The translations under genes were made by a program, and so were the position numbers. From positions 374,001 to 438,000 of the forward strand of contig JAJEKV010000234.1 in assembly GCA_021234155.1 (NCBI GenBank): a DNA stretch of 64,000 nt, given 5' to 3'. The stretch comes from Isoetes taiwanensis (lineage: Eukaryota > Streptophyta > Lycopodiopsida > Isoetales > Isoetaceae). Shown here piece by piece: positions 19,561 through 30,863 of this stretch (its first letter is position 1; every line of letters starts with the position of its first letter). The notes beneath the pieces were generated by a model, which made no database searches, was not told the DNA's origin, and was given only the letters and a program-made list of their open reading frames with translations.

Positions 19561-21169
19561 TGTGACGTTCCACGTATTTATACGGTCTACGTCACGTATT
19601 TATACGGGACATGTACAAATACAAGCACGTCACCCCCCTAAAGGTACGTCACCATGGTGGTATGGGAACTTAATGGTAACCTAGGGGGTTACTCTTAAGT
19701 GGATTAAATTAGCTATGCTAATTTAATACATTAAAGTAATAACTTAATTAGGCTAATTGCTGTTTGGGGAAGGCGCCACCTGCCCCAATCGATTGGGCAG
19801 CATGGGGGTTGCCAAGTTTGGATGCTAACTTGACCCCTATCCCTGGGATTGATTCCTGAAGATCGACCAAGGAAGGCCAGGAGCTGAGCGCCATCATACA
19901 CCTGCAGAGAACCACCATACCAGTCGTCCCTGTGAAGCAACAGCTGAATTCTCAACTCCCAGAAGATGGAGGCGCCCCATGGAAACGAGTCCAGCCAGAA
20001 TTCAGGTAGGTGGCTATGTGAATTCTAGATAACACTTGGTTGTGTCCGTCTCTCTGTTCTCTTTGTGATTCAATCATAGAAACTAACCCTTGATTGAGCA
20101 AGCAAGTTCTCTTTATATTCAATTCTGGTTCTTACTCTGAAAGGATGGATTGTTAGTTCTTTGTTTAATCGACTCAAACGGGGGATTACGGGGGGGTAGA
20201 GACCTCTGAACCGTGTATTGTAGTATGCTCCTAGATAGCGCCCTGTAGAGTCCCATTAATTGCGGCCTGTGCACAAGAGCCCACCGGTCCTAGATGCTAT
20301 GGTCCGGCTTAGCACCGGACAAGGAACACAAGTGGTGACATGAGGGGTGGGGTCTTGCATGAGCATACAAGGCTCCCGAGACTCCCTACAGTGGGCTAGG
20401 CCCGACAGCCGGGCCACCGGAGAGGGCCGGGTATGGGTTTGACACTCCACGGGTGTAGAGGTGTGATCCCGTATGGAGCACCTTGCACTTTGAGTAGATT
20501 TAGGGTGAGTAAAGTCTGCACGGATGCGGGGGTCGCTGATGCGGCACGTATTCTCTAGCTCACCCATGGAACCACCGTGATTCGAAGGGGGACTTCCCCG
20601 ACCTGCCTCATCGGACCAGGCGTCATGAACCTGGAGTAGGCTCAAAAGGTGATCCCTTGAACCTGCGTCTCCGGAAGGCTATAGCAAAGCCATAGCATGA
20701 ATTGACCCATCTGCAAAGTGTGCACAGGAGGGGCGGATGGAGTGGACAACCCTAGCCGATGTTCTATGCCGATAACGCCATGCCAAGACTCGGTCTGCTG
20801 ATCTCTTGAGGCCCCGGCCACGGTCGATCCTCACGGAGTCCGTAGGGTAGAACCCGGGTTTTGGGTGTTTTCTTAGGATTAGATGCATATTCTATGCCGT
20901 TGGTATTTTGGATGGACGCGCCACCCTTCGTGGTGGTTATTTATGTATATTCATGCTGTGTGCTAACCCTTGTATTCATGCTTCCGCGACGTAGGAGTCC
21001 CATCGAAGGCGTGGGCCGAATGACCCCTTCGTGTCCTTCTTTCAGGCCTCATTTTATAGATGGCCCGAAATAGGCGGAGAGGGCCCCGCTCATGGTGAGA
21101 TGATTGCCATGGGAGGGGAAAGTCCCGTATGTATCGTCAGAGGGTCGTGATATATTAGGGAGCGTCACA
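19561..21169 (+). repeat. 3' LTR of chromovirus
   Basis: 1609 bp, begins TGTGACG, ends AGCGTCACA, followed by the TTGGG target duplication at 21170-21174. Differences from the 5' LTR are concentrated in about 19,915-19,965 and 20,120-20,860, many of them 1-3 nt indels. Confidence 0.95.
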
Positions 21170-21174
21170 TTGGG

Positions 21175-23636
21175 ATCCGCAAAGCAAAGCAGCCTTCAAG
21201 ATCCGGGCGAAGGAAAGTAAAACAGAAGCGGTAGATCCGGCAAAGCAAAGGCAGGTTTCAAGATCCCAAAGCACAACAGGGGTTTCAAGATCCGGTAAGA
21301 TTTCGCAGCGGATCAAAGCAAAGCTTCAAAACCGCCTGCTATGGCGAACGGATCAAACATTTAAAAATCGGAAGATTTATGCCTTTGCTTCTGTCTTACA
21401 CCGGTGATTTGCAAGAAGAACAAGCTTCATCTGCTGCCATCTTCGATCTGCGCGAAGAACCGATGATCTGTATGCACCTGCTTTGTTGAAGAGCTGGCGG
21501 CGGCCCCTAAAAATGAAGAACCCTAAAACCAAAGTGAAGAACCATAACCTGCGCAGCCGGTCGGGTGGAATTCATTAACCCAACTTCCATTCCGCAGTAT
21601 TGGGCTTTGCCACGTGGCGCCACGAAAATGCACGCTAGGAAAAAAAATGGACCCAACTTCTTTATTGTGATGGTGGAATCTTGTTCATATATTTGAGTTG
21701 TAAAGTATATTGTATTATTATGACACTATTGTACAAATGCCAAAATACTATTTTAACCAATGGTTGATGGTTTTCTAGTGGCCCCTTTAAAAGCGGGTCA
21801 ACAGAGGCCACTTTTACCCGAGAAAGACCCCAAATGGCAAACAGGATCTCTGGAGGGGGGATATCCTACAAAATGTGCCACGATCCAAGGGCCCAGAAAC
21901 AATAATACATGACTTTCGGCCGATTCATCCTTATTATAAAATCCTGGCCTACCTGAAATATTTAGCATAGCATATGCTCATAGTTATTTTATGCCTTTTT
22001 GGCTAACTTAACTAAACATATGCCAACGAACTTTCTGTTAAGTTAGCTTAGTTAAATTTTTTAACTACCGTTGGTCTAAAGACAATCACCCGGTTAGTGT
22101 TAACTTAACCGTCGAAAGCTGCTGAGAATAAGAAATTTGCAAGAGTACATTTTTTGATGAAGTTTAACGTTGATTCTTTGAGGACTCGTCTTTTTGGACT
22201 CAGTCATTAAAAGAAGACATGATGTTCATTAAAAGAAGGAGATGTGATGTTTTCCTCATATTATGCATGGAATAATTTAAGGGCTAATCTTATCTATTTG
22301 ATGATTTTTTAGCACATTTCAAAAATATGTTCGTTAAAGTAAATAGGAAAAATTAGAAAAATAATAATAATAATTTTAGCTTAACTATTTTCGCGCATGC
22401 ACTAATCTTCAAGCTTTTTAGCAAAATAGAAAGTAAAAAAGCAAAAATTTGTAATGTTTAGCGAAACGATGGAAAATTTTAAAATGAACTTCAGGCCAGT
22501 GTATAGTTCTATGTAAAAAGAAATATCTCATTAGTAATCTAATTTAAGGCTTAGGTTTAGCCAGCTGGCATTGTTTAGAAAATGTTTCTTGGTTCTATGA
22601 CGGGGCTTAGTTCCACAGTTTCTGTTTGGGCTTCCGCCCTTTGTTATGTATCGTCCCATGGCGCGAGGGGATCTTCGTGAACGTAAACAATGTTATCTTA
22701 TCTTATCTGATTGTAAGAAAATGATTAAACTAAATGGAAACAATTGGGTAAAAGTATAATAATTTTAATTTAATGCTTTCTCTGCCCACACACATAAGGT
22801 TTTGGGATGAACTTTGGGTTAGTTTAGCTAAACGCTAGAAAGTATGAGATGAAAATTTTGTAGAGTATATATAAGACAATTGCATCAAGGGCAGCGTGAA
22901 TTAGAGCATTTTTTTGGCAGAGGAAAAGCGGTCCTAGCCCATGCGGCCCATCTCTTTTTCTGCCAGGGCATCGCCGAACTAGCAAGGGTCCAACCAAATT
23001 CTCTCTTCTATTTCCTTGGGTTTAATCTCGGCCGTTGGATTAATACACTTTGTATTTAAATGATGTATTTGATGCCTATATGGAACGTATAATATGGGCT
23101 AGTTTACGGCTGTAGCATCTGAACTGTGGGGACAATATCTTAACGGTTGGAAATTAGTTTGTATGTATGGTATTATAACAAAGCATTCTACGTGACGTGT
23201 ACGTGAAACAGCCGTTGGATTTATTGGCACATACGCTGGGAGATTCTTTTTTAAGCGCTTCTTTTGTTTATAGGATTATCATCCAAGCAACCCCAAATCT
23301 TGGAGCCTGGCATATGGATTAAGTCATCTTCATCTTTTGCATACACACCTGCAGATGACAGGCCAAACAGATGAAAAGAGTTCGTTTTAGGCCCTTATAG
23401 AATAATGAAGTTGGTATTAATTATTTGTTCTGAACTTAGATTCTTTTGATTTCATACAAAACATCTTTCGTAACGAGTCGTTATGGTCAATATTCTTCTA
23501 TCGTGCGGGCACTGAACACAAGACAAAAAAATGCAGGTTCAAATTCTGCATATTCTAGCATGTATAGACGCGTTGGGGAAGAGAAACGTAAAGTTTCTTG
23601 TAGATATCAATAAAATCGTATATAACTATAAAACAA
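21175..23636. other. AT-rich intergenic DNA, no gene seen
   Basis: Starts with a short array of AAGCAAAG/TTCAAGATCC motifs (21,180-21,330). No coding similarity. A region near 22,610-22,720 with GGGCTTCCGCCC and a TTATC repeat tail could be the 3' end of an old non-LTR element, but this is weak. An imperfect inverted repeat of GTTAAGTTAGC lies near 22,010-22,060. Confidence 0.5.
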
Positions 23637-23854
23637 TTACAATGACAAGCTTGCAAATGATGCCTCATCCCTTTTATCTTGTTCAATGTCCTCCAACTCA
23701 ATGTCACCAAGTCGTAGATGTAGTAGATGTTGGGGCACATTTTCAACTTCAACATTCTCGTCAATGGCATAATCTATAACGACGTGATTTGATGATTGCA
23801 TTGGCGAAGGTAACACATCATTCTCAATTGGATCTTGATCATCTTCATATTGAG
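23637..23854 (-). pseudogene. CACTA transposon ORF, C-terminal part (split by Helitron)
   Basis: A minus-strand open stretch ending at TAA 23637-23639 encodes an acidic tail (QYEDDQDPIENDVLPSP, NVEVENVPQHLLHLRL, ELEDIEQDKRDE). Joined directly to position 26320, across the Helitron, the frame continues without a stop from the DUF4216 exon. It is therefore the C-terminus of the CACTA (En/Spm-class) protein. Confidence 0.75.
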
Positions 23855-26319
23855 TCCTCTATATCTTATATTATAATGTTTTAGTGCAAGTAATGGACCA
23901 CGCCCTAAATTCGACGGCCGAGATTTCATGATCCAATCTTAGGGCTAAAAAGTGGCGTAAAAAAAGGGCTAAAAAAGTGACGTCCAAAAAATATTAAAAA
24001 AAAGGCACGTAAACCCTAAGAATAGCCGATTAAGGAAAAAACGAAGGCAGATTTAGGGTGCTTGATCGAGGATCGGAGGAGCGAGAAGTGGAGACAGCAG
24101 CTGCCTCAGGTATACTATGTCCATATCACAGCTTATAATGTGGATGGCTTTATCATGATGCAAAATGGCATGGCACTGATGGTCAGGTAAATATCTTCGA
24201 CAAGGGCCTAACTGTGGCGAATTTTGTTCAGGCCAAGACTGGCCGAAATGACTGAGCGAGCATTTTCTCATTCGCAGAGCTTTCATACCAGTGTCAAGAT
24301 TCATTGACCGGTTTCAGAAAACCAGACATTGGTTGGGATTTTTCAAGACTGCAGAAGAAGTTGCCCAGCACTGCTTGCTTATTCATAAGGTTTTTGATTA
24401 TAAGCATTCTGTGGATGATCTGTGGCTTGAGCTTCTTGAGCTCGGTTAGCTATGCACAATGGATCTTTTAGAGCCGGGTTAGTTATGATTTTCGCTGTTA
24501 ACATTTCATCATGCCTGACAATGCTTGCAAATCCTAGAACGGCTTTGGCCCCATAAATCCATTCGATTTTTGTAACGTTCTGAAATCTGTATACAGATTT
24601 GATTAGAAGCCCCAAGTTTAAACCCAGCTTTGCATTTAAGGCTTAGATATAAGAAAAAAGGAAACATTCAGACTGCGTCCGGTTGTTCTGCTAATGCTGT
24701 CGCATGAATTCACAAAAGACTGCAACGGGTATAGAATACCCAAAAAAAATACCAGATTGTGGGCAAGCAATTGGAGCGTGCATAGCTTGGCCCACAGTTA
24801 AAGAAGCACCAAGGGAAAATTCTTTGCAGCCGGCGCATTTACTGGCACACACTGTTTTGCTACAGGAAGAAGTAATGGTATGGCTCAGAGTATGCGGAAT
24901 GAAGCTGACCCTTTGAAAATTTGTACAGCAGCTATTTATATTTAAACACATTGCTATCCCGTTAAACCTTTGTTCTTCTGAAGATACCACAGAGTTTGTT
25001 ATCACCAGATCTTGGGGTGATAAGGTCTTTAAGGAAGCCCACAATTCTAAGGCAAAGGTTATTTGGAGCGGAAAAGCTATCAAATAGACCAATATTTCAA
25101 GTGAATCGGATTTCTAGGTTTCTGCTGCTGCAAGGTATCTGCACATCTATGCCAATGAAACTATTTGTGGAGTTGACTTCAAGGATTATCCATAGGGATA
25201 CAATTTTGGCTGCATATATGTCTTCAAATTTCTGTTCCGTTCTAGGCTGGTGGATGAATCAAAGTCTGGTATCCGTTATGCCGGTGTTCAGAACTATGTA
25301 AGGCCTTTTGGAGTAACAATTGCAATAGTGAGGAAAGATTTATAGGACATGCACAACCCATAACTCCTGTTATGCTTGATTAATTTACAAGATACATGCA
25401 GATATGTGGTCTGGTCTTTAAAGAGCTATTAGAACAAGGGGGCTTGGAAAGCACTGAAGAAGGAAAACTTGGAGAAGTCGAAGTTGCTGTATTATCCTAT
25501 CGATGCCAGCAATGGCTTCTACAAATGCCCTGCTGAGAAATCAGTGAGATCCCTCATGAATGTGCCTTTCACTATGCCAACACCTGAACTCGAGGCTGCC
25601 TTCATCAAAGAAGCTGCATCTCGAAGTATGGTACAACACAAAGTTCATAGATCTGTTGATGGAGTCAGGTCCATTTACAATGCCATGCCTAAGGCTGAAT
25701 TGGAGAAACTGGTCCGTTTGATGATAGATTTCCAATCTAAGCATTGATATCTTTGAAATTCAATTGTATGTGCTCGGCTGATCAAATATAATAAGATCAC
25801 CATGATGTTTTCTTGAGATTTGTATTTAAACAGTTTACTTCTCCAGTATTTTTAAAGCACGTTAAGCAAGCAAGGTAGTTCATAGGACACTGGATTTGGA
25901 TTTTTATTGGAGATCGAATATAGATTTTTATCGAGTTAGAAAAATGAGAACTGAAAAGATGTTGGATTGATTGTCGGTGGGATTTAGTCCCCTACATGAA
26001 GAGGTCATGCCTGATGTCAATTTAGAAGCTTCTTTTCCTCCTAATTGACATTCATTTTGCTCTTCATTTCATGTCACCATGATCCTTCAATGATCAGTTT
26101 GACAGACATGTTGAAAACGTTAAATATTTGTTTGTTGCAATTCATAGAGATGCAGGGTATATATTGCATGCCCCCTTCATGATATAACCAAATTGGATAG
26201 TCATAGTGTGTGAGAGGTGATAGAATTGGATGGAGGTTACACCAGACACAGTTCATGCACGTAAAAGGGACTACATGATCGAAACGGTTATGCCCAGCAA
26301 TGCTGGGCACTATTACTAG
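23855..26319 (+). mobile_element. Helitron, 2.47 kb, inserted in CACTA gene
   Basis: The 5' end begins TCCTCTATATCTTATATT, in keeping with the TC and A/T-rich start of plant Helitrons. The 3' end has a 19-nt near-perfect palindrome TGCCCAGCAATGCTGGGCA (26291-26309), then CTATTA and the terminal CTAG (26316-26319), followed by T. No target duplication is seen, as expected. Excising exactly this interval rejoins the CACTA reading frame in phase, which sets both ends independently of motif matching. The left flank base is G rather than the usual A. No Rep/helicase ORF is present, so it is non-autonomous. It carries a PSAT relic. Confidence 0.82.
24827..25747 (+). pseudogene. Phosphoserine aminotransferase (PSAT) copy captured in Helitron
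   Basis: Plus-strand similarity in several frames to plastid PSAT (class V PLP enzyme of serine synthesis, 3-phosphohydroxypyruvate to phosphoserine). Pieces in order: a PAHLLAHTVLLQEE start resembling the family's GPA-LP--VL motif; IPLNLCSSEDTTEFVI and SWGDKVFKEA (about 24,955-25,040); KVIWSGK; YMSSNF (about 25,215) at the PLP-lysine approach; GVTIAIVRKDL; ITPVMLD; then an intact 3' frame 25469-25747 with [43 protein letters not shown] and [14 protein letters not shown]. Many stops and frameshifts lie upstream. No introns are evident. Only the last 92 codons are open. Confidence 0.85.
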
Positions 26320-26983
26320 TAGTATTCATGTCATGTTCTAAAAGATTTGTTTCATCATAGGTTACAACATCAGTCTCAAGTGTAGAAGAAGTTATATGGT
26401 TCGCTTCACGATGATAGGATTGATCATACAAAGTTAATGGATCAATCATACGACGAGATGTAGGAGTCGCGTGCACCACAATCCACCAATCATTTTCTTT
26501 CTGGTTCTTATGGAAAAAAACTTGTTCAACTTGCCTTGGAAAAACAAAAGGCTCGTCCATGTCCCTCAACAATTGCGTAGAGTTCACCTCATAAAAACCT
26601 GAAGGATGTTGCCTAATCGTGCGATTTCTTCCTCGATAAGATGCTTTGAACCACCTTGCCTTCAAAACATTCACCTTGAAGGAACGAAAATCAACTTCCA
26701 TAATGTCTGTTATTTGACCAACATAATTGAGATCACTGTCTACTGATTGGTTGTCCCTTATAGAGGATTGACTCTTTTGCTCAAAACATGCTGCAATGCC
26801 ACAATCATATGTAACCCTACCCCTGTCAATGCTCGCGACGCGAAAATGTTGGCCGTATGCCCTCATGGATGTATGGAATCTTGCCTGCAACATGTATTAT
26901 ATCATCATGATCAATAATAAAAAACATATTAATTTAGTGCAAAAGATAGCAATATACCTTTCTTGAACATCCAACTGCTACAT
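26320..26983 (-). pseudogene. CACTA transposon ORF with DUF4216, interrupted on both sides
   Basis: The exon at 26320-26884 encodes a DUF4216 domain, found next to transposase in plant CACTA (En/Spm) elements: SMRAYGQHFRVASID, DLNYVGQITDIMEVDF, NVLKARWFKA, GFYEVNSTQLL, DEPFVFPRQVEQVFF, NDWWIVVHATP. An intron (26885-26957, GTATAT...TTGCAG) precedes it, with the end of the previous exon at 26958-26983 in phase (VAVGCSRK). That exon is cut at 26983 by the first LTR of the tandem array. On the other side the ORF is split by the Helitron. The transposase part proper is not in the window. Confidence 0.85.
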
Positions 26984-29562
26984 TGTAACGAACCTAGTGG
27001 CCTTGTGGGCATGACGTTCGTAGATTACCTAAAAGTGGCTTACTTTGTCTCAGTATAAGATGGTGTAGATCATCTAACGACCTTGTTATGCGTCTATGGG
27101 TTATGCTAGTCGTGGCATTTAAAACTATCGAAATACATTAGCAAAGGTTACATAAGCAGAAGGAGTTCGATTAATGCGTATTGGACTTGTAAAATATGAT
27201 AAGCATGCATTAGATTGCATGCACGTGCATGCACATGCGCATGCATGCATGTGATTAACACTTGTCTAGCATGCATATGCATTGAGATTTACTCATTGTA
27301 TATATATATTGGATGTGAACAAAGGAGAGGGTGTCTTGGTTTGGTAAAGGATCTTGTTTATTGTTCTCCTCTACCTATTCTCTAGAGAAGGTGAGGCTGG
27401 TCGAATTGTAGAACAATAGCAGAAACCGGAAGGAGTTTGCAGATGGGAAGGTGATGAGGAAATAGAAGTAAGAAAGGCAAATCCAGTTGATAGAAAGCAG
27501 AATCAATCCGAGAAACTGAGGTGGGGATCTGATGCATGCTTGGGGATTTGATGAGTGCTTTGTTTTTTGTATTGCTTGGTGGTGCTTGCAATAGAACTGG
27601 CAGCTATGGCGAACCCAATCGGTTGTTTCAGCTAGAATGGATCTTCAATTTGGTTCTACGTCACACCCAAAGTATTCCTTATGAATTCTGGCCTGTTCTG
27701 CCTCCATCCCAGCTAGTTTTGATCTTGTTTGCCAATCTGGCAGTATCTCTGTGCGAAAGAGAGCCTCTAATATGTCTTTTTTGTTTCCAAGTCTCGTTCT
27801 TTATAATTATTTTGCCCCTTAAAGTTCATTGAAAGCCTTGTAGGTTAGTTGGTTAGCAGTTGAGCCTTTCAGGTTATAGACCTAGGTTCGAATCTAGCAT
27901 AATGGATTAATGGATTAATGGAACAATAGGGTCCATTCTTTAGAGTTGTAGTCTTGCAGACATATTAGGCATAGTAATGGGAATCTTACGTGAATAAGTA
28001 TTGATAGGTTCTAAGTTATTGAATCTAGTTTGTCTTACTATCCTAGGGTCTTGAAGCCCTACTTGATTCTCTATTTTAACTATCGAACTTGCTTTGAGTT
28101 ATAGTTAGATGGTCGCCCAGCTACGTTGTTATATCTTGGAACGTTGTGATAGCCTTTGCGTTAAGTGTCCCTAGTTGCATTGCTGCTAGCCTAGATGGTC
28201 ATTACTTGAGTTGAGGATTGTTAATTCTACGAATCTTAAGTATTGTGATTATAATTTGGGAGCCTAGAGTTTCCTTGGTAGAGTTATAATCTTGTATATG
28301 GGATATTCCATGCAACCTTTATGAATAGGGGCCAGCTTGATACCGTACCATAGAAGGATATATTGCCAGTACTTTTGATAGAGTAATGGGTGGATTCTAT
28401 GATGCTAGATGGATGGAGTATGAGCGTTGCATTATATTTGCTAGGAATATCCTATGGCCTATCTAGTAGAGATTCTGAGTGGTAGTCCATCTCATGAGTT
28501 TAGACCTCAGGATGAAGTAGAATATGTGAATTGTCTCTAGGACATTAGTGTAATTATGGTATTACTTGATAGTTATGGTTGCTTATATGTTAAGGAAGTC
28601 ATGTTCTTGCTTTGAGATGTGGCGATGAGATGTTGTCACTGGGTTATGAAATATCTTGGTATGAACCTCATTCTATTGTATTGCATTGTTTTGTGGTTGT
28701 TCTTGGAAGTAAGATGCATGAGGATTCTATGATATCTCGTACTGGATCAACCTGTAAGGTTATTGGTGATAATTCTATCTTGTAAAATCATGATAGATAA
28801 TGTTGCATCTTGCATTGCAAACGGACCATCTTTGGAGGTGTGGAATAGCCGTGAGACTCCGCATCCGTTTTAGATGGCTAGACGGATGACATGTTGCATT
28901 TACGGCCGACCTTCGAAGGGGTGGGGTGGCCGTGTAACTCTGCATCCGAGCCAGATGGCCTGACGGATGAGTTAAACCCTGTACGTACAGATGGAGAGAG
29001 TGGTCTCCTTGGGGTCGCTACCCAAGGATTACGCTTGCCATATGTGCATACATACATACGATTGATGAGAATGTAAACATGCTTGTAGCTCGAGTTCTAA
29101 CTAATGCAGGGGCGTAGTGGAGCAGGTAAAATTGTTGTTGTTCTTATCCTTGATGGGTATGCTAGATTACTTTGTGGATGATGTTATACGCTAGATTGCT
29201 TTGTGGTTGATGTTGTGGATGCTCCCGAAATGTTTCCTTCCCACTTAGTCCTTGTGGACTAACCCCCTTGTGTTGTTTGTGTATGTTTAAGACGGTACGT
29301 CCTGAGCTGAGAATGCAGTATTCAGATGGAGAGTCTAGGGATGAGGGTGCGACAGCAGGAGCATTTTTCATAGTCATTCTCGGTGACTTATAAGGAAGAC
29401 TTGTTGAGCTAGTAGGAGTTGTTAGCATGCCAAACTTAGATGAGCTTGGTCTTGTATGTAATTACCTGATCAATGGGACTATACTTTATTGAGAAAGTAT
29501 ACGAGTATCTTGTTTAAACGTGTCGATGCAACGGCCTACGCCAAGGGGCTAGGGCCGTTTCA
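26984..29562 (+). repeat. Array LTR1 (type B, 2579 bp)
   Basis: Starts TGTAACGAAC inside the CACTA exon; candidate target site TACAT at 26979-26983. Ends CCGTTTCA two bases before the primer site. It lacks about 131 bp after CTAGCATA near 27,898 that all other copies have. A TATA-like (TA)n lies near 27,299-27,309. Confidence 0.9.
27839..27899 (+). other. tRNA-like segment inside array LTRs
   Basis: GTTAGTTGGTTAGCA (D-arm/A-box-like) and GGTTCGAATCT (B-box-like, 27885-27895) flanked by CTAG stems look like a tRNA T-arm. The same block occurs in every LTR; the B box is intact in LTR1 and LTR7, has a 1-nt loss in LTR5, and reads GGTTCTAATC in LTR2, 3, 4 and 6. No full cloverleaf could be drawn by eye. 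Confidence 0.5.
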
Positions 29563-30863
29563 GTTGGTATCAGAGCAGAAAGTTTTGACACTTTCGGGCC
29601 GTGGGAATTAGGGGCTAAGAGTTCAAGAGATTCTACTATAAAGTAGAATGGTTGGTTGGTTGGTTGGTTGGTAAATGCACCAGCCAAGATAAGTTAAGAT
29701 AAACAAGAAACGGACATAGGTCTAAGGGAGTGATAGTGTCTTATTTTTTTTATCATTATTCTGTATTATGTAAAGTAAAAAAAAGCTAACGGAATACAGT
29801 TCTTTATGGAGGTAAGCTCGGTTGAAAGTCGCAGAAAACATGACGAATGTTAAAAAAGGATGTTTTCTTGCGATGCAAGAACAACGGGCCATAAGGCATG
29901 TTCCTTCAAATTTCTATAACTGGTAGATTGTCTAATGGTGGACCATGTTGCCGCATTACTTGAAAGTAGATCATGTATAGGGAGTTGTAGTGCTTCAGCA
30001 AAATCAGTGCTAGGGTTGTAAGGGCCCATGAACAGTGCTTAAAGAGGTAAACTCAAGGGTTTGGGAAGTTGTTAGCTATGTTGAGTAGGTTCTTTTTGTG
30101 AGAAGTCACAGTAAACTATGTGCATAATCTTTTAGGTTCCCTTGAATTTACTTGCGGGTTGTATATCCATAAGATACATAGATGGGGGACGCGATTATGT
30201 TTTTATTTGTCACTCTTGGATTTGGCCACCCAAGATGTGTCATATGAATACGTATCTAGTCCGAGCTTAGTATCTCTCTTTCCATAGTGGGCTTAGTATT
30301 TCATAGTGCGCTATTTTATCCTTAATAGGAAAAAGTAGGTTAACCCTATGCAGATGTTTGCTAGGTTAGTTTGGACATGTATTGTAAATAATTTATACAA
30401 ATTTCATTATTAGTCAGTCCCAAATTTTATACATGCTAGTGGCAAGGTTGATGCACTTAGTTGTATTTTGAGTAGGTGGTAGATTAAGTTGGGCTTGCAC
30501 CAATTTGGACGCAAATAGTAGAGCTTAAGCCTATATGGGTTAATCAGAGATTTGTTGCATAATCTGGAAGGATATTGGGAATATCCATGTCCTATTGCTG
30601 TTGTGCCAGAAATGTGCAATCGAGGAGACTGCATCAAAGCATAGCAATGGCTCAAAATCACGAAAAGCCATATGTGGATGAGAGACGTAAAACCCTAGAG
30701 TTGGCTAAAGGTTAGCCTTTTGCATTTAAAAGTAATAGAGGAAATGTTAGACCGCATTCAAGCAGTGCCTTATGGAGTAAAGTTACGCCACATATAAGGT
30801 TGGAGAAGCATGTGTACCTCAAGTAACTCATGAGGACATGAGTTGAATTTTACAAGGGGAGAA
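29563..30863 (+). mobile_element. Internal region 1 (type B, 1301 bp)
   Basis: Primer site TGGTATCAGAGC at 29565-29576, a (GGTT)n microsatellite near 29,650, no intact gene, and polypurine tract ACAAGGGGAGAA at 30852-30863. Near the 3' end, NHEKPYVDERRKTLE-like codons (about 30,655-30,700) resemble the C-terminal region of Ty3/gypsy integrase, suggesting descent from an autonomous element. Confidence 0.8.

Larger units (their letters stand above)
6814..21174 (+). mobile_element. Complete Ty3/gypsy chromovirus, 14.35 kb, with extra cargo
   Basis: A full-length LTR retrotransposon, 6819-21169, with perfect 5-bp target duplication TTGGG at 6814-6818 and 21170-21174. LTRs (1608 and 1609 bp) begin TGTGACG and end CATCACA or CGTCACA. 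Primer-binding site, gag, protease, RT, RNase H, integrase and chromodomain follow in Ty3/gypsy order, then a polypurine tract. Gag and pol contain several stops and frameshifts, so this copy is not autonomous. Plant chromoviruses are usually about 5-9 kb; the excess lies mainly between the primer site and gag (8440-14140), which holds the H3-fold ORF, a 467-codon ORF, a tRNA-like segment, a heat-shock-element-like array and a 181-codon ORF. The LTRs differ by many substitutions and short indels, suggesting an insertion that is not recent, though some differences look like sequencing noise. Confidence 0.95.

Noticed and set aside
22600-22730. LINE or SINE 3' end with TTATC tail
   Set aside because: Suggestive composition only; no coding remnant, pol III boxes or target duplication.
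23531-23779. 82-codon plus-strand ORF
   Set aside because: It is the antisense shadow of the CACTA C-terminal coding sequence.
27180-27260. CRISPR-like or satellite repeat from GCATGCATG runs
   Set aside because: It is a simple (ATGC)n-type tract inside each LTR with no spacer-repeat structure.
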